A stretch of 64,000 nucleotides of DNA, taken from Xiphophorus maculatus. Lineage: Eukaryota > Chordata > Actinopteri > Cyprinodontiformes > Poeciliidae. The position numbers and the translations under genes are program-made. The stretch is from assembly GCF_002775205.1 (NCBI RefSeq), contig NC_036464.1, positions 5,945,291 through 6,009,290 on the forward strand. The letters run 5' to 3'. Of the stretch, positions 49,556 through 62,205 are shown in pieces; position 1 is the first letter of the stretch, and each line of letters opens with the position of its first letter. The notes beneath the pieces are model-generated. The model worked only from the letters and a program-made list of their open reading frames with translations. It did not search any database and was not told the DNA's origin.

Positions 49556-49672
49556 TCCGTGGGCTCCTCCAGCGGGTTTTTCATCCGTGATCCGACAGGA
49601 GGGAGGAGAGGAAGGAGGAGCAGGAAGAGGAGCCGGGAGTGAAGAAAGGTGGTGGTGGTGGTGGCAGGGAAG

Positions 49673-52600
49673 ATGTTCGCCTCGGTGGGCCCTCGGGGCG
49701 GCCCGCGCCCACCCGCCGCCGCTCCGGCCATCCCGGAGCCGGACCTCAGCCATCTGACGGCGGAGGAGAGGGACATCATCATGTCTGTGCTGGCTCGGCA
49801 GCGGGAGGAGGAAGCTAAGGATGAGGCCATGTTAAAGTAAGGGAGGGAAAAGAGGAAAAAAATCAGTGTGTGAAGGGGTGTGTGTGTGTGTGTGTGTTAA
49901 TGTCATTTTGGAGAAGTCCAGCACCTCAGATCTCTCTGGACTGAATGTTTCATTAGGACTTCCACACTGGATCTTTCCACGCATGTGTGCGTGTGGGGGT
50001 GTGAGTGTGTGTGCGTCCTGCTGGAAACTCCACACAGAACTCACTGACTCACAGGCTCTTATAGGCTGGAGCTCTGCGCAGGAGGAACCGTGCATGGGGC
50101 AGAAGGATGAAATCAGGTCCTCATGTACTCCCAGTGACTGCTGGGAAACAGAGCAGAGGCTGACGCTCTGTAACTACTCCACAGATTTCAAAAGAGGAGC
50201 AAATTTTCTAATCTGCACTTTTACATGCACAGTTTGTGCCTGAGTCAGGCAGCGAGTAACTGAGCAATACCTGTCATATTTCTCAGCTGTAGATGCTGCA
50301 GCTAGAGTGAAGAACAGTAAAAGTAAAATCTTCCCTCTGCTGGGTTTTATCTGTGCAGCATCCATCTCAACAGCTGCTGTTCTCAGCTCTGGGGTGCGGC
50401 TGAGCCTTTCCCAGCCTTGTACACCGTATGTAGGCCAATGCTGTTGCAATAGACATCTCACAGGCTGTTACAGAAGCAGTCGGCTGTTAGCAGCGGTTCA
50501 AGAGGTACCAGTGGAATCTGCTTTTATTTTTACACTACAAAAAAAATGCATGTAGGGAAGACTGAGGGTTTACAGTTGATGTGCAGAGTTGCAGCCATAC
50601 CACTGTATACTCCAGGATTAGAAAATCCATCAACTTGAAGCTCAGTGTTTCTGCACAGTCTGCATAGAAGCTGCATGCAGAGATGAGCAGATAGAAAGCT
50701 AGAACGACCCACCTTAGTGAGGCGCTCCTCCAGCTCTACGTCCCTGTTCTATTTTAAGCCCACTGTACGGACTGATGGCCCAGCACTGGAACGGAAGATC
50801 GATTCATTGCATCTAAAGAAGGAAATGTCCAATACATAGCTCTCGCTCTAAGTAGCTCTGCATCACTGCAACTAATACATTAAATGTAGTCATGTCATAG
50901 CGCAGCAGCTGAAAATAAGGCAGGCCGTCATGTCCTAACCCACATTAGTGCCTCCACTGTTTGCTGTCACCACTCTTTAGATGGGGATCATTGAGAGGAA
51001 GTGATGTATGTGTGAACAGAAAGGGTGCACTGGTTTGCTAATACATGCATGCCAAATACACTAGCTGTATGGTAGCGTGGGCTGTGATGCAGAGAGGCAG
51101 AGTTTACACTACACTCGGTCAGTTTTTATTACATAAAATGTGGGGCTAGCTTACTATGGAGGGCTTCGGCTACGTCACACAGCCGTGTGCTCTCTGAGAT
51201 AAGTTGGTGCATTCTACATAAAAAATCTCTGTGGCTAGCTGTTTGATAACTAGTGCAGTTAGATAAAGATAAGCCTGTAGAAGATGCTATAGTTTGTCTT
51301 TTTGCACACACTAGCCAGTGCTGCTTTTTGACTGGACGGTTTAGTGATGTTCTTGAATCTGCCACATCTGCCAGAGGTCAGACACGATGCTCACACTTTG
51401 CTTTCTAGAGAGAGAAAAAAGTAATTTCATGTTGAAAGAGGGAACCGAATAAATGGTCTTAAATGGAACAGCTGGCCTTACTTTCAGCTCAGTTCATAGT
51501 GATGGTCTTTCCTGAATTGATCTCTGGTTTCCTAAAGCTTTCCAGTCTCTCACCGGGGTTTTTTACGAGGAAAAGATACAACCTTTACGTCTTTCATTAT
51601 CTGACAAAAAAACGTTATTACAATACGCTTGGCCTTCCGTCTGTCCATATATCAAACCATAATCTGGCAAACACCTTTCCCCTGTTTGTGTAGGTTAGAT
51701 GTCAGTAAGGGTGGACTTTAGATGGGGATCATCTAAAGTTTTATCACAATATTTTGTGGTAGTACTATGATAGTGATAAAAGTCACGATAAGAACTGTTA
51801 CTTCCTTTTTAGGTAACTGTATGACAGAGCAATTGTTGCCTCGCAAACACAAATACTGCTCTATTTTTAACATACTTCCTTTGGTCACTAGTCACATAGA
51901 GTAGTGTGATTCATGTCACTAAAGTGCTCACAGTAACTGCATTTGATCATATTTATTTATAGTTATTACAGTGGAGAAAAATAGCAAAAATTATCCTGAC
52001 CATATGGGCAGCTTTAGGAGTTTTTAACACATCATTATTTGAGACTTATCATGTGAACGATAAATCAAAATTTGATCAGAATTTGTGAAAACCAGTTTTC
52101 ACCCACAACGAACGTTTAAAGCTCTCATGGTGCCTGGCATCAGCCTGGACGGAGAAACCTGCTGGTCTTTGGTCTGTCAATGAACGACAATGGATTGGTG
52201 TTCCAACATGGCCGACTTTACATCTATCTCTGTCCGGAGCTGCTATACTGGAAACTTTCTGTCTGGCTGCTATGGCTCACAACTCAGGACACTGTTACGT
52301 CAGGGTGTGGAGCATGTACTTGCAACAAAACACCATAAAAATATGGCTTTACATATCAGATGTATAGTTGATAAAACTGCATTTTACCTGCTCTAGTTCA
52401 AAATCAGAAATACCTACATTGGCAAACCTAAACAGATATTTTATCCTGATTTTAAGATTTATTAAATCTTTATACTATTTGTGAAATCATAGAAAGTAGA
52501 TAAGAAGTGCTCTCTCTGGTGGCATTCATGCTAAAACCAAACTCTGCTTTTAAGGTTTACCAGGGTAACAGTAGGATTTTAAGTCAGTAATTCCTACTGA

Positions 52601-54649
52601 TGTAAAAGTCCTTGTTTTAATGTAAGATTATTTCATTTTTCCCTAGTTATAAGTGAAATAATCTGCCAGTGGAACTTGCATTTTTTCATCAATATGAAGG
52701 AATGATTAACTTAAATATGAAACAAGCTCATATTTATTTCTGATAAATTACTTGTAAGTCAGTTTGCTTTATTTCAAGTGTGCTAAGATATTTGCACAAT
52801 ACGCTAGACCAAAAATACTTGGTAAAATTTTGTGTTTTTGCAGCGTAGCTGCTTCTGTCCCACAGTAAGCATCAAAAATGTGTGTTAGCATTGCACATGG
52901 TATGACATATGTGAAATATTTCAATGGACATGCTGCACATGGCTTTGTTCAAAGCGACCTGTGCGCTGACCATCTCATCTCTGTGAGGAACAGAGATGTT
53001 TTATTGGTAGCACAGTGAGTGTTTTTCATGAACAAACCAGTGAAACTGACCTGTAATCAGTAGTTTATTAGCTCCGTATAAAATCCCAGAACAGAATCCT
53101 TTGCTACGTCTAAAGTTGCTCAGATTGTTTCATAACGAGTGAGTGGGGTACCCACAGTGCTGACAATGAAAAGACACGTCTTCTGTTTTAGACAGCGTGG
53201 GTGTTGGCAGGGAAATCTCTCCTGAGTTCCCTCTGTGATCAGACTAATCAGAGCGCGCTGCTCATGTTTATTGATGAGGGAGTTTTGAAACACGCTGTGA
53301 ATGTGTCACTGGACATATTGAGATCATGTGATTGTTGTCTGAGGCCTGTCATCAACACCTGAAAGCGTCCGAGCTGTGCGATAAGATCAAAGAGAGTAAA
53401 TGAAAGTTTGAGGCATGATTCGAACCGTTGAAGAAGTGGCAAGAAAAACTTTGTTGGAAAACTTGGACGAGGCAGGCTTGCATTTTGTGCAATCTTAAAC
53501 AGGTACAAGTTAAAAAGATGTCATAGAAAAGGAGTGATGCTTACAAGCATCCAATTATGGATGAAAGGTTAAAGGTGAAGAGCTGCTTTATTAGCAATAT
53601 ACAAACGGTATTGTGTGTGCTTTTTCTGGTTTGATCAGAAAAAGCAGAAAAATATCTTCACAGAAAAAGGTTTGTTGCTTATGGAGCTAAATTGGGGTTT
53701 TAAGTTTGAAAAAAAGTTTTTTTCAAACTTCAAACAAATAACTGAAAATGGAAAAACGTGAATCTGAAAAGTAGCTTTAAACTTTTTTTTCAATTTTACA
53801 TTTTTTATTTCATGTTGAAATTTAGTTTTTTAGTTTGACAGTTTTTCCAGTTTCAATATTATTTTTCAGTTCATTTTTTTCAGTTTCAAACTTTTTATTT
53901 CAGGTTGAAAATCGCTTTTAAGTTTGGATTTTCTTTTTCAGTTTTAATATTATTTTTCAGTTCATTTTTTTCAGATTCAAATCTTTTTGTTTTTCAATTT
54001 CAGAAAAATATTTTTTGCCCAAACTTTATGGCCCCAGTTTAGCTCCATAGAGGAGCTTCATCAGCTTGGGAAAGGTGGAAACAGAGCTGATGTTATTCCA
54101 CATTGAGAGGGTTCAGAGTCGGGCTGTTAATATATCAATATGGATAAAAACTGAGAGGTGAATAAAGATAAACGGCTTATTGCCAATGTAGAAAAGACTG
54201 TTTGCTCACTAAATGAAAAGTACATTTACACAAAGTTATCTGTTGATATTTCAGCACAGTTGAAAAGTTGTTAAATGGGGAAACCAAATCAAACTTTCCA
54301 TATCCATGTTTGAGCTGAAGAGAAAACATATGGGCTAAGCAAACGCTAGTTTTTAAAATATGTACTCATATAGGCATAAAATAATGCTTGCAGGTGTCAA
54401 AAAGTTTTAACTTGGACATTTATGGGCAATCAGAAGAACCCCTCATGTCTTTAGGATGTTTTTTTTTTTTTTTAAAGAAAACATTTGTTTTCTTTAAAAG
54501 CTTAGGTTCTTTACCAAATGTTGCATATTTTACATCGGCTCTCTAACCATTTTTCCAAAATTTGTCTGTTTCAGGGAGGAGAAGCCGATTCAAGCGAGGA
54601 CAGTGAACCTGGTGCGACAGACGAAGCCTCCACCGCAAAATGACGTCCG
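49673..54649 (+). CDS. rims1: Regulating synaptic membrane exocytosis protein (RIM1), first two coding exons, partial
   Basis: Exon 1 (49673-49836) starts MFASVGPRGGPRPP and contains DLSHLTAEERDIIMSVLARQ at 24-43. This is the first Rab3-binding helix of RIM proteins (human RIMS1: DLSHLTEEERNIIMAVMDRQ). It ends DEAML, where human has EEAML. The donor is AAA before GTAAGG. Exon 2 (54575-54649, 75 nt) runs in frame, adding EEKPIQARTVNLVRQTKPPP and ending at CCG before GTGAGT. RIM1 is an active-zone scaffold linking Rab3 vesicles, Munc13 and calcium channels; the zinc finger, PDZ and C2 exons lie beyond the window. RIMS1 is preferred over RIMS2 because of the DEAMLK end and the ogfrl1/mir-30 neighbourhood. 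Exon 2 does not match the sequence I recall after EEAMLK in human, so it may be fish-specific or alternative. The start lacks an in-frame upstream ATG before a stop. Confidence 0.85.
52580..52848. mobile_element. Palindromic MITE, family A, copy 5 (right half)
   Basis: Contains AAATAATCTGCCAGTGGAAC, CTTTATTTCAAGTGTGCTAA and the terminal TACTTGGTAAAATTTTGTGT, TTTTGCAGCG. The left terminal arm is missing. In rims1 intron 1. Confidence 0.75.
53680..54049. mobile_element. MITE with 18-bp TIRs (TATGGAGCTAAA)
   Basis: Begins TATGGAGCTAAATTGGGG and ends CCCCAGTTTAGCTCCATA, inverted repeats with one mismatch. The 370-bp body is T-rich and holds a tandem near-duplication of about 100 bp (TTATTTTTCAGTTCATTTTT occurs twice). 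No coding frame. In rims1 intron 1. Confidence 0.75.
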
Positions 54650-55284
54650 GTGAGTGGAAAACTTCTTCATCCCCACCCACCTGAAGCTTTGCTGTGAAAT
54701 CTACTTTACACCTCCGATCAGCGCAACATGAGGCCTGTAATGTGACGGTTCGATTTGAATATTTTCACCTCCGGCGTTTATAAAGGAGACTTACTGATAA
54801 AGATCCACTGAAAGCTGCTCTGGTTTACCATTTGATTGGCTTCTCCCGCTGTGAATACTTCCCTGTTCAGGTTGCTGTCTGTCATCTGTTACACTGCAGC
54901 CACAGAGTCCATCTTGAGACGGACACGGTCAGTGAGTTTAGTCTAGTCCTGGTATTGCTGAGTCATCAACAAAACGTCCAATGCCTTCCTGTGCTGTGAA
55001 GTCGCTGGCTGAGAACTCAGTTTGGTTTTGGCTGGAAACTTGTTTCACATCCAGTTTTAGGGTTTCTTTAAATTCTCAGTAGATCCAGTGAATGTTGGGG
55101 TATGCTTTTGAGCAACAATTTTAAACTTTTAAATGCTGGTAATATCTTCTTTTCCTCCCATATTTAGCCTTTCTTATCTCAAACGAGGGGTTTCCATTTA
55201 CCTGGTGAGCTGATGGTAGACTTTGATTGGGCCTTTTAGATTCCCAGGCAAGCAGAACTTAGAGTTTTTATTGCTAGAGGTTGG

Positions 55285-55520
55285 CAGTAACTAGTTACAT
55301 TTACTCAGTTACATTTACGTGAGTAATCTTTTGGAAAACATGTAATTTTAGGAGTATTTTTGCTATGTTGTACTTTTACTTGAATAATTTTATTACTATG
55401 ATATTATTAAATAATAATTATAAATTAATAATATATAACATGTTAATAATAATTAATAATATCTAATTTTAATTATTATTAAATTATTTTTATTATTGTT
55501 ATTTTTACTTGATAAAAATG
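55285..55520 (+). mobile_element. Dispersed repeat, family H, copy 1
   Basis: GGCAGTAACTAGTTACATTT, ACTCAGTTACATTTACGTGA and TTGTACTTTTACTTGAATAA follow the order of a widespread fish repeat built on GTTACATTTACTTGAGTAA. A second copy lies at 63795-63955. The tail is a TAATAATTA-rich expansion. Confidence 0.6.
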
Positions 55521-56469
55521 TCTGGTTACTCTACTCACGGTGATTAACGTTTTACCAAAAATTACACACAGCCCCACAGTTTTTGCTAAGTTTAATAAGT
55601 TTTATATAGAAAGAAACTGATTTGGAAAAGTTTTCCTTACAGTGCTTCACAGCACCAGCGGTGCCTCAATAAAGTTGTAAAAAGAAAAGTTGCAAAAACT
55701 GGGGCGGAGGGAACAACAAAATTAAAAGCTGTAACTGAATTCCAGTAGTTTTTATAATGCTGCTGTTGTAATAATAATGCTGAAACCTTTTAAGCTTGTC
55801 CTCTCCTCTCTCTCTAATAAATGTTAAAATTTGGGGGCTGTAAATGTGAATAAGCTAATTGCTATAATCTACAGATTATAGCATGTCTGATCCATATAAA
55901 TGCTATAGGTATATAGTGCTGGATTTGCTACAATGACTGTTAACTCTGGCTTAAAATAATAAAAAGCCAACTAATGCTTTAAATATAAATTTAACAATAA
56001 ATTCTGATCCAAGCAGTTTTTTTCCTGTGGTAAATGTATTATTCATAACACAAAAAATATCAGTTATATTGTTTTAGATCTAATATTTTTGTCATTAAGT
56101 TGGAAGTTACGTTCATTTTGGCATTTTAATTTTCCATAGATTTCAACATTCCATAGAAATACTGTATATCCATGTTCTTTTCTGCAAAAGAGCAGAAAAG
56201 AAAACCTAAGAACAGAAATAAAATTGGATTCTTTAAAAATGACAACAAATTACCTGAAGTAAATATTTATCAAACATTTTATACTGTTGCTCTTTTTAAA
56301 GTCATGCAACATTTGTGGCTCTAAACAAGTGTTATTTAGCAAATATGGCTCTCTGGATTGTAAATATTGCATTTGACTGATTTAGTACAAGGCATTAGAT
56401 GGTAATATTCATGTTTGAGTTTTAAATTGTTCCATTTTAAATGAAGTAAAAGTTCAACATATCATGCAT

Positions 56470-56785
56470 TCAGCTCTGGAAAAATGCACCGAACCCCATT
56501 GAAAACCTCTTATTCCACCAAATATTGATTTCTGAACTCTTCCTGAGTTAAAACATTAGTATTGTTGTTTCTAAAATAATATGAACTTGTTTTCTTTGCA
56601 TTATTTGAGGTCTGAAAGCACTGCATCTTTTTCTTTATTTTGACCATTTCTCTTTTTTTGCAATTAAATACTAAATGTTTGCTGGGAATTTCAGAGACAT
56701 GCTGTCTGTAGTTCATAAAATAAAAGAACAATGTTCATTTTACTTAGACATATACCAAAAAAAATCTGATCAATACTTAAATCAA
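56470..56785 (-). mobile_element. MITE, family D (TIR CAGCTCTGG), copy 2, inverted
   Basis: Starts CAGCTCTGGAAAAATGCACC. It then carries the reverse complement of copy 1 (AACATTAGTATTGTTGTTTC, TTATTTGAGGTCTGAAAGCA, TTGACCATTTCTC). It fades after AAATCTGATCAATACTTAAA, so the second terminal repeat is lost. Confidence 0.75.
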
Positions 56786-58039
56786 ACGTTATGAAAGTTA
56801 AAGGAACATTTTCCTATTTAGCTGACAAAGCCAGCTGAGGCAGCTATCCAGGATGCCATTATTCAGGGGGCAGCAAAGAAAACAAAAAAGGAAAATGTTG
56901 TCAGCTAGAACTGAAAAATTTTCAAATTCATTATTTGCCTATGAAGTCACAGGGAGTCAAATCCTCCATGTCAGAGTAAACCCTGTTCTTAGAAGCTGCT
57001 GTCTGATGTAAAGTTTGCAATTAGGAGTTAAGCTGAACTTTCCTAATAACATGCTCTTAGCCTTCTCTGGAATAAAGCTTCCATCTTTGCTCCAATTAGC
57101 AGAGATAGAAGCTTGATGTTGTGGTCTGAAGCAATTATTTATTATGGAACCACTCAGTGATACTCTGTCCTTTACCATATTTACGTTAAGGCAGTTTTTA
57201 TATCAATGGTCAGTAATGGAAACTTGATTTGTCAGGGTTGCTTGAATCTAATCGTTTTTATCCTTTGATGTTGATCTGTTTGAAGACTCATCTGTGAATT
57301 GTTTTTTGTTTCAATGACTCTTCTAGCTGGAAATTTAGTTTTTTGACACCATAATAATAAAAGATTGATATTTTATGTGCTCTTTTTGTGTGAGATGCAA
57401 GAGATTATTTCATAGTTTGTTTTTAAGAGTTGTCTTTCAGAGTAAATGATCTGTTTGTGGAGAGTATTTATTTACTTATAGAAACAATGTTTTTCATATT
57501 ATTCCATAAAAAAGAGATCAGTTCACTGAACTGCAGCCTGAAAATGAGGGTATTCTGTTTTTAATTAACATGAATTAACTATTATTATTTTTTCTTTTTT
57601 AGGTGCATACTGTCAAATTGAACATTTTAGATTTTTTTTATTTGACTGCTTTTTCTTTTTTAATTTTTTTTATAGAAATTCAGAACAATTCTTGTTTATG
57701 ATGGGAAAGGCAAGAGACCATATCTTTCAAATTTACTCAGAAAATGGATACCTGAAAATTTTAATTCAAATATAATTTAAAAGTTAATTTATCAATTAAT
57801 CATTTAATAAAAAATTCTTATATTCCTAAATTTTCTCTTTACACTCACCTGAGCCTTTTTAAATCAAAGACTAAGATATTTTTATTCAGAAAGACTGAAT
57901 AAAACTCTGTAGCAGTTTGACATTTTTATTTCTTCTCTCTGTTTCATCAGCAGGTGAAAAAAAAATTATTTCATAATTTCACTACGTTTACTTTAAAACT
58001 CCACTTTAAAAATAAATAATGATCAACTTTTATTGTTTT

Positions 58040-58210
58040 TATTGGTGGGATGTAGCTGGTCGCGCTGTGGCCATGCAGAAAGACTGTTCTGGGCTCAAAT
58101 CCCGGCCTGAGTTTGCATGTTCTCCCTGTGCATGCATTGCTTCTCTCTGGGTAGTTTGGCTTCCTCACACAGTCCAAAACCATAACTGTTTGGTTAATGG
58201 GTATCTATAA
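58040..58210 (+). mobile_element. SINE-like repeat, family I, partial copy
   Basis: GGGCTCAAATCCCGGCC, GAGTTTGCATGTTCTCCCTG and ACAGTCCAAAACCATAACTG match the fuller copy at 61850-62205. The 3' half is missing. Confidence 0.65.
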
Positions 58211-58606
58211 ATAGTTCAGCAAAAATATTGATCCTAAAGTAACAAGCATGACCGCTGGCTGAATAAAAGGGACTATTACAAATCACTTAGCTGACAGAAC
58301 CGTCATCAAAGTTAATATCAATATGAATAAATGATCTGAAAATGTAGCTATTGTTTGTGTGATTTTGGATAGTAATATTCTCCAGATTTTAATGTAAATT
58401 GAAGAACATAAGGAGTTATTTAAGTAGTATAACTTTGGTTATAGACCTGAATCAAATTATAAAATTTTCATAAAAAAATAAATTTTGCCACACCTCTGAA
58501 ACATCTTGAACTGAATGGCTGAAATCTGAGCGGCACATTGGTACATACCCAGTTTTTTGGAGTTAGACTTCAAATTTCACTGTAACATGCTGATATGTAA
58601 ACTTCA

Positions 58607-58996
58607 GTAACACTATACTTGACCTGATGTGCACAAGACTGTAATGACAATGTCATAAATGTGACATAACACCTGTCATGAAGATGAAGGAGTTTTCATA
58701 AATGTTTACAACTGTTGTCAGGAAGTGTCGTTCGGTAAACAATGACACTTTTAATGCAAAGTTTCCCATTTTAATTGACTTTTAATACAAGTATTATTGC
58801 AACTTTTCATTAAAAGTATTATTAGTTACCAAATAATGATACTTTTAATGCAACTTTTCATTAAAAGTGTCATTGTTTATCGAATGACACTTCATGACAA
58901 CAGTCGTAAACATTCATGAAGACTTCTTCATCTTTATGCCAGGTGTTTAACAGTATCATGTCATTGTTATGCACACCCTGTAAAATAAAGTGTTAC
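58607..58996. mobile_element. Palindromic MITE, family B, copy 2 (complete)
   Basis: Termini GTAACACTATACTTGACCTG and TAAAATAAAGTGTTAC are inverted repeats. Internal arms repeat in inverse order (TGAAGATGAAGGAGTTTTCA against TGAAGACTTCTTCATCTT) around a centre of TTTTAATGCAA variants. Confidence 0.75.
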
Positions 58997-61294
58997 CTAA
59001 ACTTCTTCATATTTCTTATGAACCTAAAGAATCAAGAGGAGATCAAATAGTTATTTCCTTCACTATATGTTGCGTATTACTCAACGTCTGGTAATGATTC
59101 ACTTAAAAGCTTCATAATGTGTAAGAAATAATGTGGGCAGAGAAACCTGGAAGCCGACGGTCATTTCCTGCCAAGCGTTTTTTGTGCGTCTGATCGGCTC
59201 AGTACAGACAGAAGCGGACCTCTTTTGATCTGTTGACTAAGCCGTTGGCAGTCTGAAAGGACCGCCGGAGAACACTGCCTGTTTTAAACTTAACCCCTGC
59301 GTACTTCTAGGACTTAATCTCAGCGGGGTTTCAACTTTTAATAAGACCAAAACTTCCAGAAGTTTCAGTGTGTACGAGACCAAGTGTTACTTTAGCTAAT
59401 CTCCATACAAAGGCTTTGAAAGACATAATTTAATTGACTGATTGCAGGCTTAATAATTACTAATCAAAGGAGCTTTTCTAAAATGCTGTAAGCCAATGCA
59501 TTCAGAAACAATTATTTTATATCACATTTAAAAACATATTGGAACCGGATAATTAAATGGGTCAGTTAATATGTTTGGATCTTAGTCCATGCCTCTCCTT
59601 CCTTCTGATGTAAGGGTAGCATGGTGGAAGGATGTTTACGCCTCACATCAACAAACGTGATTGGCCAGGTGTCCCCTGTTAGCAGGGTACCATGGCGACA
59701 GCCCAGCGGCCCTGTAGTAACCTCATTGAGCCTTGGGATTGGCGAGGAGTCACTTCCTGCCTTCCTTCAGGGATTGGCTGCGATCCTGGTCTTCCCACGA
59801 GTTTCTGCTCCAGCTGGTATCTGGAAGACACTTGACCAAACTCTCAGTTATTCTTCTGAAGGGTTCAGTTTCATATTTAGTCTTTAGATGAGACAGAAAT
59901 TAGGTTTCACTGGGTAGAAAACCGATGTATTGATTGAATATTATATCATATTATCATCTAAACGTATGTTATTTTAAGCGTATTTGGCCTATAACCATAA
60001 CCTGGGGTATTTGGCCAATATTGGATGGTTTTTCCAGGAAGCATTATGAATTGATTGTTGAAACACAGATAGTGAGGCGAAAGGCTGTGCTTGAGTTTCT
60101 GTGTTGTCAAAACCTTCTAATAAAATGAGTATAATATATTAGAAACCTCCCACTAATCGATATTATCTATTGGAGACAAGTAGCCAGTGGATTTTACTTT
60201 TATTATGGAAAATTATCCTATAAAGTTATTTTTTTTCACACAGGATGGCTACAAATTACAAACTACCCAAACTGTAAAAGTAAAAAATAGTAATAACCGA
60301 AATTAAAGAAAATACATTAAGGGCTCAATAATTTATTTATTTATTCATGTATTTTATTTTTATCTTTTATTTTTTGCTAAATTCCTTTACTTTTCATCTC
60401 ATTGTCTTTTTTATTTTTTATTCACTGGGTGTAATTTTCTTAAAATTGATCTTTCACCGTCTTAAGTTGTAGTTCAATAAAAATGTTAAAAAATTATCCT
60501 AATTTAATAAATTTCACAAATTTTACAGAAAAAGAGAATTTACATTTTGGACAATTATGCATATTTTCTCCCCTCTTATTTAATACAATATCTCATATGT
60601 GTGATTCAGTAATTTATTTATGAATTATTTTGGTGAAAATGTGTGATTATGTCCAATTTTTTCTTGAACTTCAAGAAAAACCAGATGAAATATTGATCTG
60701 AAACACTTAATTATGACTAAAAGGAAGATACCTGCAAATAGTTCTCCACTTTTTGGAGGCAATAGTTTCATCAATGTCATGCCTAAAAACTGACTATTGC
60801 ATGAGCAGGTTTCTATGATGGTGTATGACGAAATATATTTGGTCAAATGATTGGAACACACTTTCCATTTTGCAAGTTGTCTGTTGGAGGCAGAGGATTG
60901 TAGATGTACAGCCGGTCTGCTCCTGGGAGGTCGGACCTTGGATGATCGCTCTTAGTGCCTTCCATATGCAGCAGTCGGTTCCTGGAGTAGCTTTCCAGTG
61001 CGGTTATGTCAAGCATGGGGGTGAAAGATGTCCACCGTTGATGATGACGTCTTGGCTTGCAGCCTGTGTCTGCACCTTCTGTCTGCTCTGGGTCAATGAG
61101 GCGTCCCAGGAGACAACTGGACTCCTAGATCAGTTTGTCACGTCTTCTCATTATTGCTTCTAACCATGAAGAAAAGGTTGATGGCACAACTGGGGCAAAC
61201 AGGTTTTCAGAAGTCCCCCTGCACTCCAATCTAAAATCTGCTGTTATTTCTAAAAAGAGAGTTTATTGTTGGTGAAGTTTATTTAATTCAAATT

Positions 61295-61680
61295 AGGAAT
61301 GCACCGATCCACTTTTCTCACTTCTGATACCAATATCTGAGATTTAGTATCCGATATCTGAAAAGCAGTGCGGAACTGACTTAATGCGTTTCTTTTTTAA
61401 AAACACAGACATAAATGTATTGAATTACAAATTACAAATATTTGATAACATGTAAAAACAACCCAACTTTACTTTGTTTAGTCAGTGCAATTATGAATCC
61501 AACAACCAATGGAAAATAAATAATAAAGAAACTGAAACTGACAAAAACAAAAGAACAACTATGATGCTCAAATCTAAAAATAAACTGCACCAAACCTTCT
61601 TTCAAACGGTTCAGAAAGTGCAGTTAGGAGTTTTAAACATAATGTTGAATAAATAATAAAGCATGATATCATAACGCATA
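61295..61680 (+). mobile_element. Dispersed repeat, family E, copy 2
   Basis: Begins AGGAATGCACCGATCCACTT, TTCTCACTTCTGATACCAAT. It contains ACATGTAAAAACAACCCAAC and AAATAAACTGCACC, the complement of the 16060-16431 copy. Non-coding. Confidence 0.7.
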
Positions 61681-61849
61681 GAATTAAACCAAATAGATAT
61701 ATTATTATTAATCGGAGACATTGTCACGATACCTGATCTAGAATTTTTTCAATATCGGAACCAATACAGATACAGATTATCGAATAATAAACAATAAATT
61801 TAAAATTTATATAAATTTAAAATTATAAATTATATGCCAGTATCACAGA

Positions 61850-62205
61850 CAGGGCTGCACTGTTGTCTTGCAGCACAAAGGTCCTGGGTTCGATTCCTGG
61901 TCTGGGGTCCTTCTGCACAGAGTTTGCATGTTCTCCCTGTGCATGGTGGGTTCTCTTCAGGTACTCCGGCTTCCTCCCACAGTCCAAAAACATGACTGTT
62001 AGGTTAATTGGTTTCTCTAAGTTCTCCCTAGGTGTGTGTGTGTGCATGGTTGTTTGTCCTGTCTGTCTCTGTGTTGCCCTGTGATGAACTGGTGACCTGT
62101 CCAGTGTGTACCCCGCCTCTCGCCTGAAATGTCTCGCTGGAGATAGGCACCAGCACCCCTTCTGACCCCACTAGGGACAAGGGTGTAAGAAAATGGATGG
62201 ATATC
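61850..62205 (+). mobile_element. SINE-like repeat, family I, near-complete copy
   Basis: The head contains a Pol III B-box consensus, GGTTCGATTCC (61887-61897). The body carries the well-known fish repeat text GAGTTTGCATGTTCTCCCTG, CGGCTTCCTCCCACAGTCCA, ATGAACTGGTGACCTGTCCA and GAGATAGGCACCAGCACCCC. It ends in an ATGGATGGAT tail. The A box is degenerate. It could also be the 3' part of an RTE-type LINE with the same tail. Confidence 0.7.

Larger units (their letters stand above)
48985..49672 (+). promoter_or_regulatory. rims1: CpG-rich promoter and 5' UTR of rims1
   Basis: GC content jumps from AT-rich to strongly CpG-rich at about 48985 and stays so through exon 1. It includes CAG/CGG runs (about 49111-49145), a G-quadruplex motif (49355-49385) and a strong-context uORF (49499-49555). 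No TATA box was seen, as is usual for CpG-island promoters. The transcription start is not fixed. Confidence 0.6.

Noticed and set aside
49223..49830. Long proline/arginine-rich frames around rims1 exon 1 on both strands
   Set aside because: They are open only because of CpG richness. The true frame is fixed by the RIM Rab-binding helix and the splice donor.
61887..61897. GGTTCGATTCC considered as a true tRNA gene
   Set aside because: Only the B box fits. No cloverleaf can be traced, and the surrounding sequence is a known type of dispersed fish repeat.
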